A stretch of 64,000 nucleotides of DNA, from assembly GCA_028023455.1 (NCBI GenBank), contig JAQFVV010013067.1, positions 219,305 through 283,304 on the forward strand. The letters run 5' to 3'. The translations under genes and the position numbers were made by a program. Shown here one piece after another: positions 39,654 through 52,722 of this stretch. Position 1 is the stretch's first letter; each line of letters opens with the position of its first letter. Origin of the DNA: Epiperipatus broadwayi (taxonomy: Eukaryota; Onychophora; Udeonychophora; Euonychophora; Peripatidae). The notes under the pieces are model-generated. The model was given only the letters and a program-made list of their open reading frames with translations, had not been told where the DNA came from and ran no database searches.

Positions 39654-40085
39654 TCAGATTTCCCATAATTCTGTTATCTTAACATTTGATGACTGGCGAT
39701 TCATTAACATTTGACGATTTCTTGAAATCAACATAGCCTCTTTTATTTTATGTTTATTATGACAACATTCAATTTGAATAATCTTCATATTTTTATAATC
39801 AAATTTAAATCCATATTGACAAGATTTATTATGATCAAATATAACAGATGATGAAGGTTTATTTACATCTGTTCCAGATTGATTCTCTTTTTGAATTCTA
39901 TTATATAAAAGCATATGCTCTTTTATTCTCTTCTCAAATGTACACTTAGATTCACCAATGTATTGTACGCCACATCCACATATCAATCTATATATAATAG
40001 AATTTTGATTAAACTTTGAATTTTGAATTTTAGAATTATTACATAATCCATTTATGTTATTTGTAAAAAAAAAGCAATATGACAC
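39654..40085 (-). pseudogene. PLE copy 2 GIY-YIG endonuclease domain
   Basis: A 143-codon open frame carries SIIYRLICGCGVQYIGESKC (the two GIY-YIG strands), then FEKRIKEHM with the catalytic-type arginine, SSSVIFDHNKSC, and finally IKEAMLISRNRQMLMNRQ with the conserved glutamate and asparagine, ending ITELWEI. All expected catalytic positions seem present. It is joined to the upstream linker frame only through a frameshift at an A-run (about 40,063-40,073), so the domain is intact but the element's ORF is not. Confidence 0.8.
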
Positions 40086-40776
40086 AAACCATTATAAATT
40101 TTCCTAATAAACTTGACCTGCTCATCTGATATAAATGGCATTGAAATCCATTTCATTTTGATATTTTTATTTTTAATTTCATTATAGTGTTGATTTCTTT
40201 TAAATCCTTTAATAATATTAGCAATAGCATTTTTATAATAACCAATTTTCAACAAATCATTAACAAATAAATGTACATTTTTATTTTTATCACTAGAATA
40301 TTTGCATAATTTTTCATTTTGAAATAAGAATGATTTTAATCCAGACAGCTTATGACACATAAGAACATGTGATTTATATGGAATGAAACCTCTAGTTTCA
40401 ATTGGTTTAATTAACATAAGATAATCCAAACTGTAATCATTAAGTGTAACTTGAATATCCAAGAATTTTATGGAATTGTATTTTTCTTTAGTTATAACTC
40501 ATTTTATATCCTTAATCTCATTTAATTCATTAAATAAATTGATTATTAATTCTTGTTTTCCACAAATAAAAACATCATCCACATATCTATGATATACTTT
40601 AATTTCTTTATATTTCAGTTGTTTTAAAATTTTACATATCTGAATTGTACTATGGGTATTGTTAAAGGTTGTCTCATTTTCATTATTCAATGTTATATAA
40701 TTGATAAAGACTACAAAGTGTATAGTCGAAAGTACTTCTAAAAGAATATAATTTATATAAATTGTACTGTATTTTG

Positions 40777-40778
<2 letters not shown>
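40052..40778 (-). pseudogene. PLE copy 2 RT core and linker
   Basis: On the minus strand, ILKQLKYKEIKVYHRYVDDV (with FICGKQELI following) gives the RT catalytic box. An in-frame TGA stands near 40,499; after it the same frame resumes with the linker (FIPYKSHVLMCHKLSGL, NEKLCKYSSDKN, EQVKFIRKIYNGL). The upstream part of RT is absent, since the frame enters the (AT)n tract at 40,780. The linker matches copy 1 (LCKYSSDK; FIRKIY). Confidence 0.8.

Positions 40779-40779
<1 letters not shown>

Positions 40780-40872
<93 letters not shown>
40780..40872. repeat. (AT)n microsatellite
   Basis: About 93 bp at the 5' truncation point of PLE copy 2. Confidence 0.95.
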
Positions 40873-40875
<3 letters not shown>

Positions 40876-43382
40876 ATAATAATTATAAAGTACTGGATTG
40901 AAGTTTGTGGAGAATTCAAAATAAAAATATTTATGACAAAAAGGATTACAAAAACTTTAAGATGACAAAAATTTAATCAGTAAATAATGTTAATGGAATT
41001 ATTTGTCTAAGAAAAGTTATACTTAGTACTACAAAAGAGCAAGCAGAAGCATATCTGACTAATAATTTAAACCATATAAATATATTAGAAGTCAGTTTAT
41101 TATTTTAATAAAATTATTATGCAGGATGATGAATTTCACAGGTGTTGATATTGTATGAATTAAAAGAGAAATAGTTAAAGGAATATTTTATCTACATTTT
41201 TGATAAGACTGTAACACTTTACTATGAAGATAAAGCAACTATTTATTGAGGAATTGAGACTGAAAAACATAATGAGTGGGAAAAAATTAAATAAGCACTG
41301 ATGATAAATAATAGGAAATAAATATGCATTTTGATGACAGTGGTTGAATAAACTTATGAAATTAATATTGTAGTATTTAAAATGTATATTGTGTATGTTG
41401 AGGATAAAACCAATCTTCTCTAAAAAAGTGTGTTGTAGAAAATATTAGAGTTAAGGGACAATATTTTAGGGAATACCCATGGGATAAAGTGAATAGCAAA
41501 AAAGAATATTGTATTTATGATCATTTAATATAATAGTAAAAAGCAAGAAGTGTACAATAAAAAAACATATAATCAAAGTGGAAATAATTTTTGTTGTCAA
41601 GTCAAATTGTAAATAATTGTGTACATAAGAATTTTTCATTTTATTATTATATGACTAAGAAAACAATAAGAACAGAGATGGTGGATGCTAAAGTTATTGT
41701 ACAATATTTGAAACGATTTGGTTACTATAGACTTCTCAAGGATGAAATGTGATAAAATCGTATGTTTTTTTTTTTTTAAGAAAAAAAGATTATTAAAACA
41801 TTTATTATTGTCTTTGAATGGTTTTTAAGTTTTATAATTTAAATAATTAGTATAAATATCAGGGGGTAATTAAATATATAAAATTTAATATATTGTTTCA
41901 TTTATTTATGTGTCTTTAATTGTTTATTTTTTATTGTTATGCATTATTAAATGATTATCATAAATGGGGGGGGGGAGGTAAATGATATTCTAAGTACCTA
42001 TAAATATAAAGGTAATAACATAGATTAATTTAAAGAGGATAAAATGTGTAAAAATATTTTGTTAAATTATATATTGTGAAGTTTAAATTTTGATCTCATA
42101 TTTATTTTGATAAAATTATATTTAATCCTGACTTGTGATTTTATATAGTTTATTATTGGTAATATATATTAGAAATAAGTATGTTTTGGAGATGAACACC
42201 AGGAAAATTATATTATTAAAATTGGAAATAGAGGGCTAGTTTTTAAGTTGTACTAGATATACTAAATATAGGTATTAATTTATGATGCCCCAAAAATATA
42301 TAATACATTAATATTCATAACAGTAAAATAAACTCTAAAATTAAGTTATTTCAAGATATAAAAAGTTTTATAATATAATGTATACTATACAATATTTTAT
42401 TTGATTTATGCAAAGAAATTAATAATAAGGTTATTAGAAAAATTGAGTGCAATGCTGAAAATCAATAGTTCAACAGGTATTAATTACTATTTTATTGGCA
42501 TGGAGTGAAAGAGATCAAAAGTTGTAAATATCATAAGAGATAATAAAAAAAAAATATTAAAGTATTTAAAATAATAAAGTAAGTTTATTTTATTTTAAAG
42601 AAAATACATATTTTTTCATCTTCTTATAAATTTATAGTCATTAAGACAGTAATAAATTATATTTAGAAGCTTTAAACAATAATGATTGTAAATAGCAAAC
42701 ATAGAAAGTGGTTGACCTTAATATGATATAGCATAATAAGTATATATAATTTTATTGGGTAAGAAAACAAAGTCAAGCTATAACAATAAAACCATATATT
42801 ATTAATAGAGGCTATTTAATTTTAGTTTTTCACAATTATAAATAAGAGAAAATAAAAACCTTTGAATGCTTAAATAATTATATTGTGTTATATTATTATA
42901 TAATTTTCTTTATATTGTTGTTTGTTAAGTTATTTATTAATTCAAATATAATTATTAAAACTTTTGTAAATAATATGTAATGAAGTCAATGTATATAAGT
43001 TGAATGAAGTATTTAGAGTTGTGTTGCCTTAGTCTGATTTATCATCACTACACCATCTTTACACAAAGTTATTGTACTATACATATCAAATAAAGTATAC
43101 AATTTAAAATTTAAATAAGAAAGAATTTAGTAGTAGAATAATGTATAATAATTATGTAAAAATAATATATTTTAAAAGGTGTATTAGTCTTTTACAAAGT
43201 AGATACCACAAAAGTCATTAATAAAGTATATATTGTAAATGTAGTAAAGTACGTTTATTTGTTGAAAAATCAGATTATTAATTATTTTATTGTTAGTATT
43301 ATATATTATTATTATTATAATTGAAATGAAAGTGGTTATTTATTATTAAAGTATAATAGATCATATAAACAAAATAGTAATA
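40873..43382. other. No recognisable gene
   Basis: Very AT-rich. A run of ten G is at 41,967-41,976. A short open piece near 40,980-41,095 (VNGIICLRKVILSTTKEQ) might be a retroelement relic but cannot be assigned. Confidence 0.5.
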
Positions 43383-43384
43383 TA

Positions 43385-43485
43385 GTTTTTTTTTAATGTG
43401 TCATAGCATCAGCCAGGAAGTGAACCCGCTAACCCAACTGCTTGTAAAGCAGCCATCGCTGACCTCTCGATGACCAATACTTGAC
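43385..43485 (-). mobile_element. tRNA-derived SINE-like element, copy 1
   Basis: Minus-strand reading: TCATCGAGAGGTC (A-box-like, 43,461-43,473), a stem-loop CTGC-TTTACAA-GCAG in the anticodon-arm position, then GCGGGTTCACTTCC (B-box-like). The segment ends GCTGATGCTATGACA, followed by an A-run (T-run on plus at 43,386-43,394). Copy 2 at 46,031-46,136 shares the A and B boxes and the tail GATGCTATGACA. The anticodon loop resembles tRNA-Val (TAC), but the acceptor stem does not pair. Hence a retroposed tRNA-like head rather than a tRNA gene. Confidence 0.6.
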
Positions 43486-45044
43486 AATAGTATCATAGTT
43501 ATATTTATAAATTATTAGAATTAATAATTTTCTTAATTATTAAATGACCTAAAGAATTAAGTAAAATCCCTCTATACAACTCTTAGATTGAATAAATAGC
43601 TAATTAAAAAAATCAGTGATAATCCTGAGATCTCCTCATTATAATATTATTAGTATCTTTATTAATTATCACTTTGCAAAAATGTTAATGATTGAAAACA
43701 ATATATAGCAAAGTGATAGTATAAACTTATTAATTAATTCACATTAAAATTAATCATTATAAATATTTTATTATATTTATATAGGTATTACTGTTAGTTA
43801 TGGGAATATTTATATACTTACTAAGGATGGTCAATTTGGTATTCTTATACCATTGAGCAGATACTTTGGTATTTATTTAATGTTAAAGAGTTTGTGATCT
43901 TGTCTAATAGGAAATTTGGGTCTTATAATTGCTAGTATAAATTTCAAATAATTTAAAAATAATTTGAGTATAAAATTTTACCTAAAGAAAATAAAATAAT
44001 GCCTAATTTATGGGATTGAAATTGTTTCTATGGGTTATCATCCTGTTGGCAGAGTTATAGTACTAATTGTAGTAGTAGTAGGTTTAAACAATAAACTCTA
44101 TTTACCTAAGAGAGTTCAGAATATTTTTATTGAAAAATTGTTATATTGGTAATCTTTGATAGAAAATCAATTAATGTAAATAAAAATTTAGTTCAAAGTA
44201 CTGTCTCTAGATGTGGAATTTATGTTGGATTTTAAAATATGATTGAGTTCCTATGATAACATACAATCAATATTGTTAGCTTTGTTTGACTTAAGGGCTG
44301 GTGTACAATGACTAATCAATTGTTTGTCAGTTACTGAAAATTGTTTGCAGTTTCAAAATTATAAAGTTGTGCAGACAAGTATGTTGTGTGAAGTGATAAT
44401 CCAAAAAATCAATTATAAATAAGTGGGTAGTCACAGACTAATGAACATTGCATTGGAATGGAGAATGTTCAATTGTGTCTTTTATAAATTGAAAGTTTCT
44501 CTTATGAATAATTAGCTTGCTTCAAAAATGTCTTATGGTACTACCTTATGCATTTAATTGGTGAAGTTTGTTTAGAAAAATGAAAGGGTGATGTCTGGTA
44601 TTATTGCTAAAGGTAAAAATCATGTGTGTGTAACAAAAGGCATATAGAATGAAGGTGTATTGATGGAATGTGGGTGTGTATCAGATAGGAATACTATAAT
44701 ATTAGTATGTCTGTGAGATGATCAGGTGTGTGTGATTGAAGATCTTGACAATTATTGAAAATGTGTCAATGTGTCTCTTCTGCTATATCACATAGAGAGC
44801 TGAATGGATCAATTATTTGGAACAGACAATGGTAGCATTGAAATATAGATGTAGGCAGGTCATGAAAGTTAAAATAAAACAGAAAGTTGAAGAATTTTGG
44901 TTTCAGAGCCCATTTCCTAAAATGACTAAGACATTGTCAATTATTGATGTTTATCATGGGGGGGAGGTCATCAGTATTAGCATTTGGATATAGTGTACCA
45001 TATGTATACCAGTGCATATGTTTGGTATCATTAATATTATATAT
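43486..45044. other. Dispersed repeat and a possible LINE relic; no intact gene
   Basis: 43,760-43,950 is the reverse complement of a repeat at 57,420-57,600 (see that entry). Plus-strand pieces near 44,025-44,150 (GYHPVGRVIVLIVVVVGL, then LPKRVQNIFIEKLLYW) resemble the LINE RT C-terminal helices before the FLW motif, but nothing else supports it. Confidence 0.35.
43760..43950 (-). repeat. Dispersed repeat family C (copy 1)
   Basis: The minus strand reads AAGATCACAAACTCTTTAAC, ACCAAAGTATCTGCTCAATG and CATAACTAACAGTAATAC. It matches the plus strand at 57,420-57,600 over about 180 bp. Confidence 0.8.
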
Positions 45045-45286
<242 letters not shown>

Positions 45287-46030
45287 TTGTTATAAGTTAT
45301 CTGTTACTTTTACAAAACTAACTTTCCAAGCTAGAAATAATTCATTACATGCATATATGACAAAGTTTTTACTTCACGTGGATAACTATAAAAAATATGA
45401 CAATGACAAAGAAAATTAAACTTTAAACTATCAGTAAATCAAACTTTAAACTATCAGTAAATCAAATGTATTTTTTTTGAAAAAGATATCCTCATTGAAG
45501 TCTTAACATTAGATATACATATACAACTATCTGTGACATAAAATAATTTTGTTCTTAAAACATTTAGATAACCTATACTTATTTTATGTTTTGTTCTATA
45601 TATATATATATGGAATAGAATTTTTTTTAAAATTCTTTGGATTGTAGTATCTACAAAGTCACTAATTTTGTAGTGTTATTTTGGCAATGCTATAGCTTTG
45701 GATTTTTATTATTGTTTCGTAGTTATCTGTGACATTAGTTTACTGATGAGTAAATTACTAATGTAAAAAAAAATTACGTAGATGACATTTTTATTTAGAT
45801 CTCATCCAAACATGAAGATCTTTATCTTAAAACACTGATCATATCAGAATAATAACAAATTGGCAGCCACAGACATTTCACATTGTGCATAATTGTTTTA
45901 GTATATTTAAAAGGAGAGTTAAAGTTTGCAGGTATTTGTGGACATATTTAAATTTATTTGTGCAACTAATTATAAAATATTTATTTTAAAAACAATAAAT
46001 TACATAATTACCATTAGATTATATTTGAAA
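45287..46030. other. Spacer with exact 23-bp tandem duplication
   Basis: CTTTAAACTATCAGTAAATC plus AAA is present twice at 45,421-45,443 and 45,444-45,466. No gene seen. Confidence 0.7.
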
Positions 46031-46136
46031 GTATTTTTTTTCCATATGTCATAGCATCGGCCGGGACGCGAACCCACAACTTTCTGCAACCAACTACTTG
46101 CTTGCATGGCAGCTGCGATACCTCTCGGCTAACAAC
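46031..46136 (-). mobile_element. tRNA-derived SINE-like element, copy 2
   Basis: Minus-strand reading: TTAGCCGAGAGGT (A-box-like), an anticodon-arm region GCTGCCATGCAAGCA, an extra-long variable segment of about 17 nt, then GTGGGTTCGCGTCCCGG (a good B box with paired GGG/CCC). It ends CCGATGCTATGACA and an A-run. It is GC-rich compared with its surroundings. Compared with copy 1 it carries an insertion of about 15-18 nt between anticodon arm and B box. The A-box GCCGAGAGG with a long variable arm recalls class II (Leu/Ser) tRNAs. Confidence 0.65.
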
Positions 46137-46613
46137 AAAGCGAAAACTTGTAAAAACATACTTAAGATAACATTAAAGCTATTTTCATTAAATAACAGGA
46201 ACTGTTTTCATACATACTGGTGAATTTTTTTTTTTAAAAATTAATATTTTTTATTTCTAATTGTAATCCAGATTTTATTCTTTTATAATGTCTCAATTAA
46301 AATTCATTTCCATTTTTAAAATGGAATTCAAAGGAGAAATATTTTGTGGGACCATTTTTAAGATAAAACAATATTATGATCCAATACAAAAAAAAACAAA
46401 AAACAAATACTACCAATGTGACATTAGAATCTTTTAAATAATAGTGGGAAGAGGAAAACTTTAAACATGTCAAATAAATACAAAATAATTTATTTTTAGT
46501 GAGGAAGAATTAACAAGATTAATAAAAAGATTACAAATAACCAATATTATTATAATACAAAATAAAACATATGTGTTTTACTCTATTAAAGAATAAACAT
46601 TGAAAAGTATGCA

Positions 46614-46650
<37 letters not shown>

Positions 46651-46929
46651 ATTTAAATCAATTATTATTCGGTTATCTGGAAAACAATACAAATGCAATC
46701 ATAAATCTCAGAAAAAAAAAAAAAAAAAACAGAACCCAACTTATTTATAAGATAAATAAATGTGTTTTAATAATCATAAATTATGTTTATTTTATTTTGA
46801 AAATTGAAAACCAGTTAATACTTAGATAATTCCAATATCACTAACAATGTATATAATCTATACTAAACATAATCTAATTAGAATAGAGTTAAATTTACAT
46901 TTTCAATTTTTCTACACCTACTAGTTTAT
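46137..46929. other. Spacer with (AT)n(GT)n microsatellite
   Basis: 46,614-46,650 is (TA)n turning into (TG)n. No gene or other repeat seen. Confidence 0.6.
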
Positions 46930-46967
46930 CTTATACAATCAGTACACATGAAAAAGAGAAATGATCT

Positions 46968-47004
<37 letters not shown>

Positions 47005-47720
47005 TATATATATATATATATGAAATATATATATATATATATATATATATATTTCATGCTGAACCAGCACTCATCACTTATCTGCCTTACATATATACAG
47101 TCAGTGCTTAGTTTATAATTTTATATTAATATATCAAATTTTCAAATATTAATGGTGAAACATCAGTTTTCCCCAATATCCAACTCTTCAGACATCCACA
47201 TCATTAAAAATCCGAGGTTTAAATGCTCAATATTTTTGTGATGCAAATATTATTGTCAAAGCCATGTTAATCTTAAATTATTCTGACCATCACATATAGG
47301 GCGTTCATATGTCAATTTAAATAAATATAAAATAGATGGATAGAATTCAAACTGAATATATATTTAAATACATATATAGTGTCTTCACAAAACTTAATGT
47401 AATTAAAAAGGATTTGAACTCAGACTTTCAAGCTTCCTACATATAACCACTCCACCTTATACAACCAACACATATGACCACTTACATGAGAATGAGATAA
47501 ATTACCTCTAATATATGTACTTCATGTTGAAATAGCAACACTGATCGTATATATGTGTGGAAGATGGTGATATGGGTCAACAGATGAGTGTTGTTTCAGC
47601 ACAATATATACATATATAGGAGATCATTTATTTTTTCACATATATGTGGTCAACTGTATTGGTTGTATAAGATGGAGTAAATAGTTGTAGGAAGCTTAAA
47701 GGTCTGAGTTCAAGCTCCTT
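46930..47720. repeat. Diverged relative of the 2.4-4.3 kb repeat, also inverted
   Basis: It shares the order (AT)n, TTTCATGCTGAACCAGCA, a middle part, then TTTGAACTCAGACTTTCA and CCACTCCACCTTATACAACC with the 470-bp unit. Near 47,515-47,620 it turns back on itself: TTCATGTTGAAATAGCAACAC against GTGTTGTTTCAGCAC, and CTTATACAACC against GGTTGTATAAG. The family therefore has an inverted arrangement at two independent sites. Confidence 0.65.
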
Positions 47721-48511
47721 CTATATTTATATAGATGTTTGAAATTATCTAATAAATGTAGTTTTGTGTTTTATATTTTTTAATTAAAATCTACAAATCA
47801 TGTTATTTTTTATGATTGCATTTTAGCTCTGACAGTATATTGTTAGCCCAGATGCTAAGTAAGAATGTGATGTAGTTTTTAACTAAAAAATACAAATTAA
47901 AAAAAATTATTCTTAAATATTTTTAGCTATGATGTCTAACAAAAAAAAATAGTCAACAACATCATTAAATGCATATCAATCTTTTTTATAGATTAAAGTA
48001 AAACCATAAAAAAATGTTGAAGCCTTCATTGCAAAAAAAAATCTTGTGCCAGATGGATATTATGTTATCGATCATTCTTTCTCTAAAAATAATTATTGAA
48101 TATCTGGTTTATTTAAATATATATTGTAGCTATTGTCAGAGTGATGCCAAAGTTTCATTGCGATTATATTTTGAAAAACAACATGTGTTTGCTTACTTAC
48201 GTACTTATATACATACCTGAAGGAAATAAATAAACAAGGAATAAAATATATACGTGCAGAAACTAATTATAATAATAGATATATGAATAACTTATTGAAA
48301 CTATGTATATATGTACATATATATATCTTCATGTCGGTGATGTTAATTTGAATTTAAATTGTTTCATAAATTTTAATAAATAAAAATTAAATATATGGTT
48401 TAAATGCACAGATAAATATATGCAGTATATTAATTGTAGAATTATTTTGTTAAATCATATTAATAACTGAAACACACAGGCTTATTATAAACATCTGTCT
48501 ATATATGTACT
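47721..48511. other. No recognisable gene
   Basis: AT-rich with several A-runs; nothing else supported. Confidence 0.5.
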
Positions 48512-48899
48512 CATTAATTTTGCCTCCAGTGGTTGACATAGATGTCCAGCCTTATTTTCATGTTCCACAAACACTGAATTAACCAAAGCTTTAGTTTTAG
48601 TATGATGATACAAATATTTATGCTGTGAAACTCTATTTAAAATTTTGGTTTTAGTTACACCATAATAAATAGAATGACAATCTTTATGAGGACATGAAAC
48701 ATGATAAACTACATGCTATTCTCATAAAGATTGTCATTCTATTTATTATGGTGAAACTAAAACCAATATTTTAAATACAGTTTCACAGCATAAATATTTG
48801 TATCATCATACTAAAATTAAAGCTTTGGATAATTTAGTGTTTGTGGAACATGAAAATAAGGCTGGACATCTATGCCAACCAGTAGAGGAAAAATTAATG
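48512..48899. repeat. 180-bp palindrome built from a GIY-YIG domain
   Basis: The arms at 48,512-48,691 and 48,720-48,899 are about 95% complementary with a 28-bp spacer. Each arm, read outward from the axis, encodes DCHSIYYG.TKT.IL, SQHKYLYHHTK and FVEHENKAGHLCQP. Confidence 0.9.
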
Positions 48900-48970
48900 T
48901 ATACTGAGAAAAATGGCATAATGTGTAAGATTAAAGCTTTTTTATAGCTGGTAATCCCAATGCTATTAAT
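48715..48970 (+). pseudogene. GIY-YIG nuclease fragment of a second PLE family
   Basis: Plus-strand right arm and beyond: SHKDCHSIYYGETKTNIL resembles the GIY-YIG strands (IYYG.T), followed by a His in SQHK, and VFVEHENKAGHLCQPVEEKL. Past the palindrome it continues MCKIKAFL, stop, LVIPMLLIEEIL, resembling the helix with the conserved glutamate (REA.I in relatives). It differs clearly from the CGCG..YIGES type of copies 1 and 2. The left arm (48,691 to 48,512, minus) repeats the same part. The class is an inference from the motif only. The frame runs directly into a (TAT)n tract. Confidence 0.45.
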
Positions 48971-49015
48971 AGAAGAGATTCTTGTTTTAGTATTTTTAAA
49001 ATATGGATGCTATAA

Positions 49016-51300
<2,285 letters not shown>

Positions 51301-51509
51301 AATAAATTGCGATTGCCTCATTAGTTTTGGCAGACTGTCATCATTATATGCAATCAATAACTTAAGTAAAACAGTTAAGTGATCCTTGTTTCTCCCTGAC
51401 CTTAGCAGGCCGTAAAAAATATTAGAAATCTGTAATGTCACAGTGTAGAATGTACATATGGATTGCCTCTGTTGTTTTTCATGTTGGTTGCACAATTTTA
51501 TCAGTTAGA

Positions 51510-51511
<2 letters not shown>

Positions 51512-51548
<37 letters not shown>

Positions 51549-52160
51549 CGCAGTGCATAACGCTATACTGAAATAAATATATAAATATTAAGCAGTAAAT
51601 CACCCCACATGGTTAAGAAATCCAGTATCACCCTCTGAGAACTAATATATAAATACATTAGAGTTCGTATTTCAAAATAGCCAGTTCAAAACGATAATGC
51701 TTTGAACTGTCTGCTATAAGATATTATATATTGAAATACGAACAAACTCAAACAAAGAACTTGAAATTTTAGCAAGCTAAGACCATAAATACTTTCTTAA
51801 TATTTGTATATTTATTTCACTATAGCGTTATGCACTGGGGTTATTTTTTATACATTTCTGTTGGGTGGTTTAAAGATTAAAATTACTAATGTTTCGTTTG
51901 TCTTTATATAATAATGGTGAAACATATTTGTTAGAGCAAGTATTTATGATCTTAGCTTGCTAAAATTTCAAGTTCTTTGTTTGAGTTTGTTCGTATTTCA
52001 ATATATAATATCTTATAGCAGATAGTTCAAAGCGGTATCGTTTTGAGCTGGCTATTTTGAAATACGAACTCTAATGTATTTATATATTAGTTCTCAGAGG
52101 TCGGTACTGGATTTCTTAACTATGTGGGGTGATTTACTGCTTTATATATATATATATATA
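51512..52160. repeat. Nested inverted repeats bounded by (AT)n
   Basis: Outer arms: 51,592-51,793 and 51,939-52,141, about 200 bp each, nearly identical as reverse complements (shared GAGTTCGTATTTCAAAATAG, AACTTGAAATTTTAGCAAGC). Inner pair: GTGCATAACGCTATACTGAA at about 51,553 against its complement at about 51,801-51,836. The block lies between (AT)n tracts at 51,512-51,545 and 52,144-52,162. No ORF, so it could be a non-autonomous DNA element; no transposase signature. Confidence 0.85.
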
Positions 52161-52290
52161 TAATTTCAATAAGTGTTACTAACTGTAGCACATAATGAAT
52201 CACCTACATAATTCCTGAGACACATATGATAAATTTTCTATATAATTACATGGCTCTACATTAAATATTACCATTATTACATACAGTTAA

Positions 52291-52310
52291 TTCAAATCCC
52301 CTTTCTCTGT

Positions 52311-52352
<42 letters not shown>

Positions 52353-52375
52353 ACAGAGAAAGGGGATTTGAAGAT

Positions 52376-52419
<44 letters not shown>

Positions 52420-52424
52420 ATGTC
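52291..52424. repeat. Perfect 82-bp palindrome around (TA)n plus a second one
   Basis: 52,291-52,372: TTCAAATCCCCTTTCTCTGT continuing CTTTATAT, (AT)n, then the exact reverse complement. Directly after it, ATGGATATA-(TA)n-TATATCCAT lies at 52,374-52,422. Confidence 0.95.
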
Positions 52425-52485
52425 TGTGGAATGGTAAACTACCACGCCAATATATATATATATATGTTGATATGAAGATTTTCAC

Positions 52486-52722
52486 GTATTGCATATATAA
52501 AAGACATATTTTGCGGGTTCATCCATGTTAAAAAATTTAAATATTGATAAACCAACATTTTGACTTGATCACACAAGTCATAAACTAGGTCACCCAGTGG
52601 ATGACTTGTGTGATCAAGTCGAAATGTTGGTATATCAATATTTAATTTTTTTAACTCATGTCGGTTATCAATATTTAATTTTTTTAACAAGGATGAACCC
52701 GCAAAATATGTCTTATATATAT
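52486..52722. repeat. Dispersed repeat family A as a hairpin
   Basis: The left arm (52,486-52,590) contains ATTTTGCGGGTTCATCC and TGACTTGATCACACAAGTCAT. The right arm (52,597-52,722) is its reverse complement, with one internal segment (ATCAATATTTAATTTTTTTAAC) duplicated. The left arm is homologous to 9,267-9,365. Confidence 0.85.

Larger units (their letters stand above)
39519..40780 (-). mobile_element. Penelope-like element copy 2 with fold-back ends
   Basis: A minus-strand PLE carries an RT fragment, linker and GIY-YIG nuclease. About 140 bp of its RT region (40,638-40,780) is repeated as reverse complement immediately beyond its 3' end (39,519-39,659), with only a few mismatches. The element is truncated at the RT side exactly where the repeat and an (AT)n tract meet. 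Inverted and tandem rearrangements are known for Penelope elements. This one is better preserved than copy 1 at 0.6-1.9 kb (one stop and one frameshift). Confidence 0.85.
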
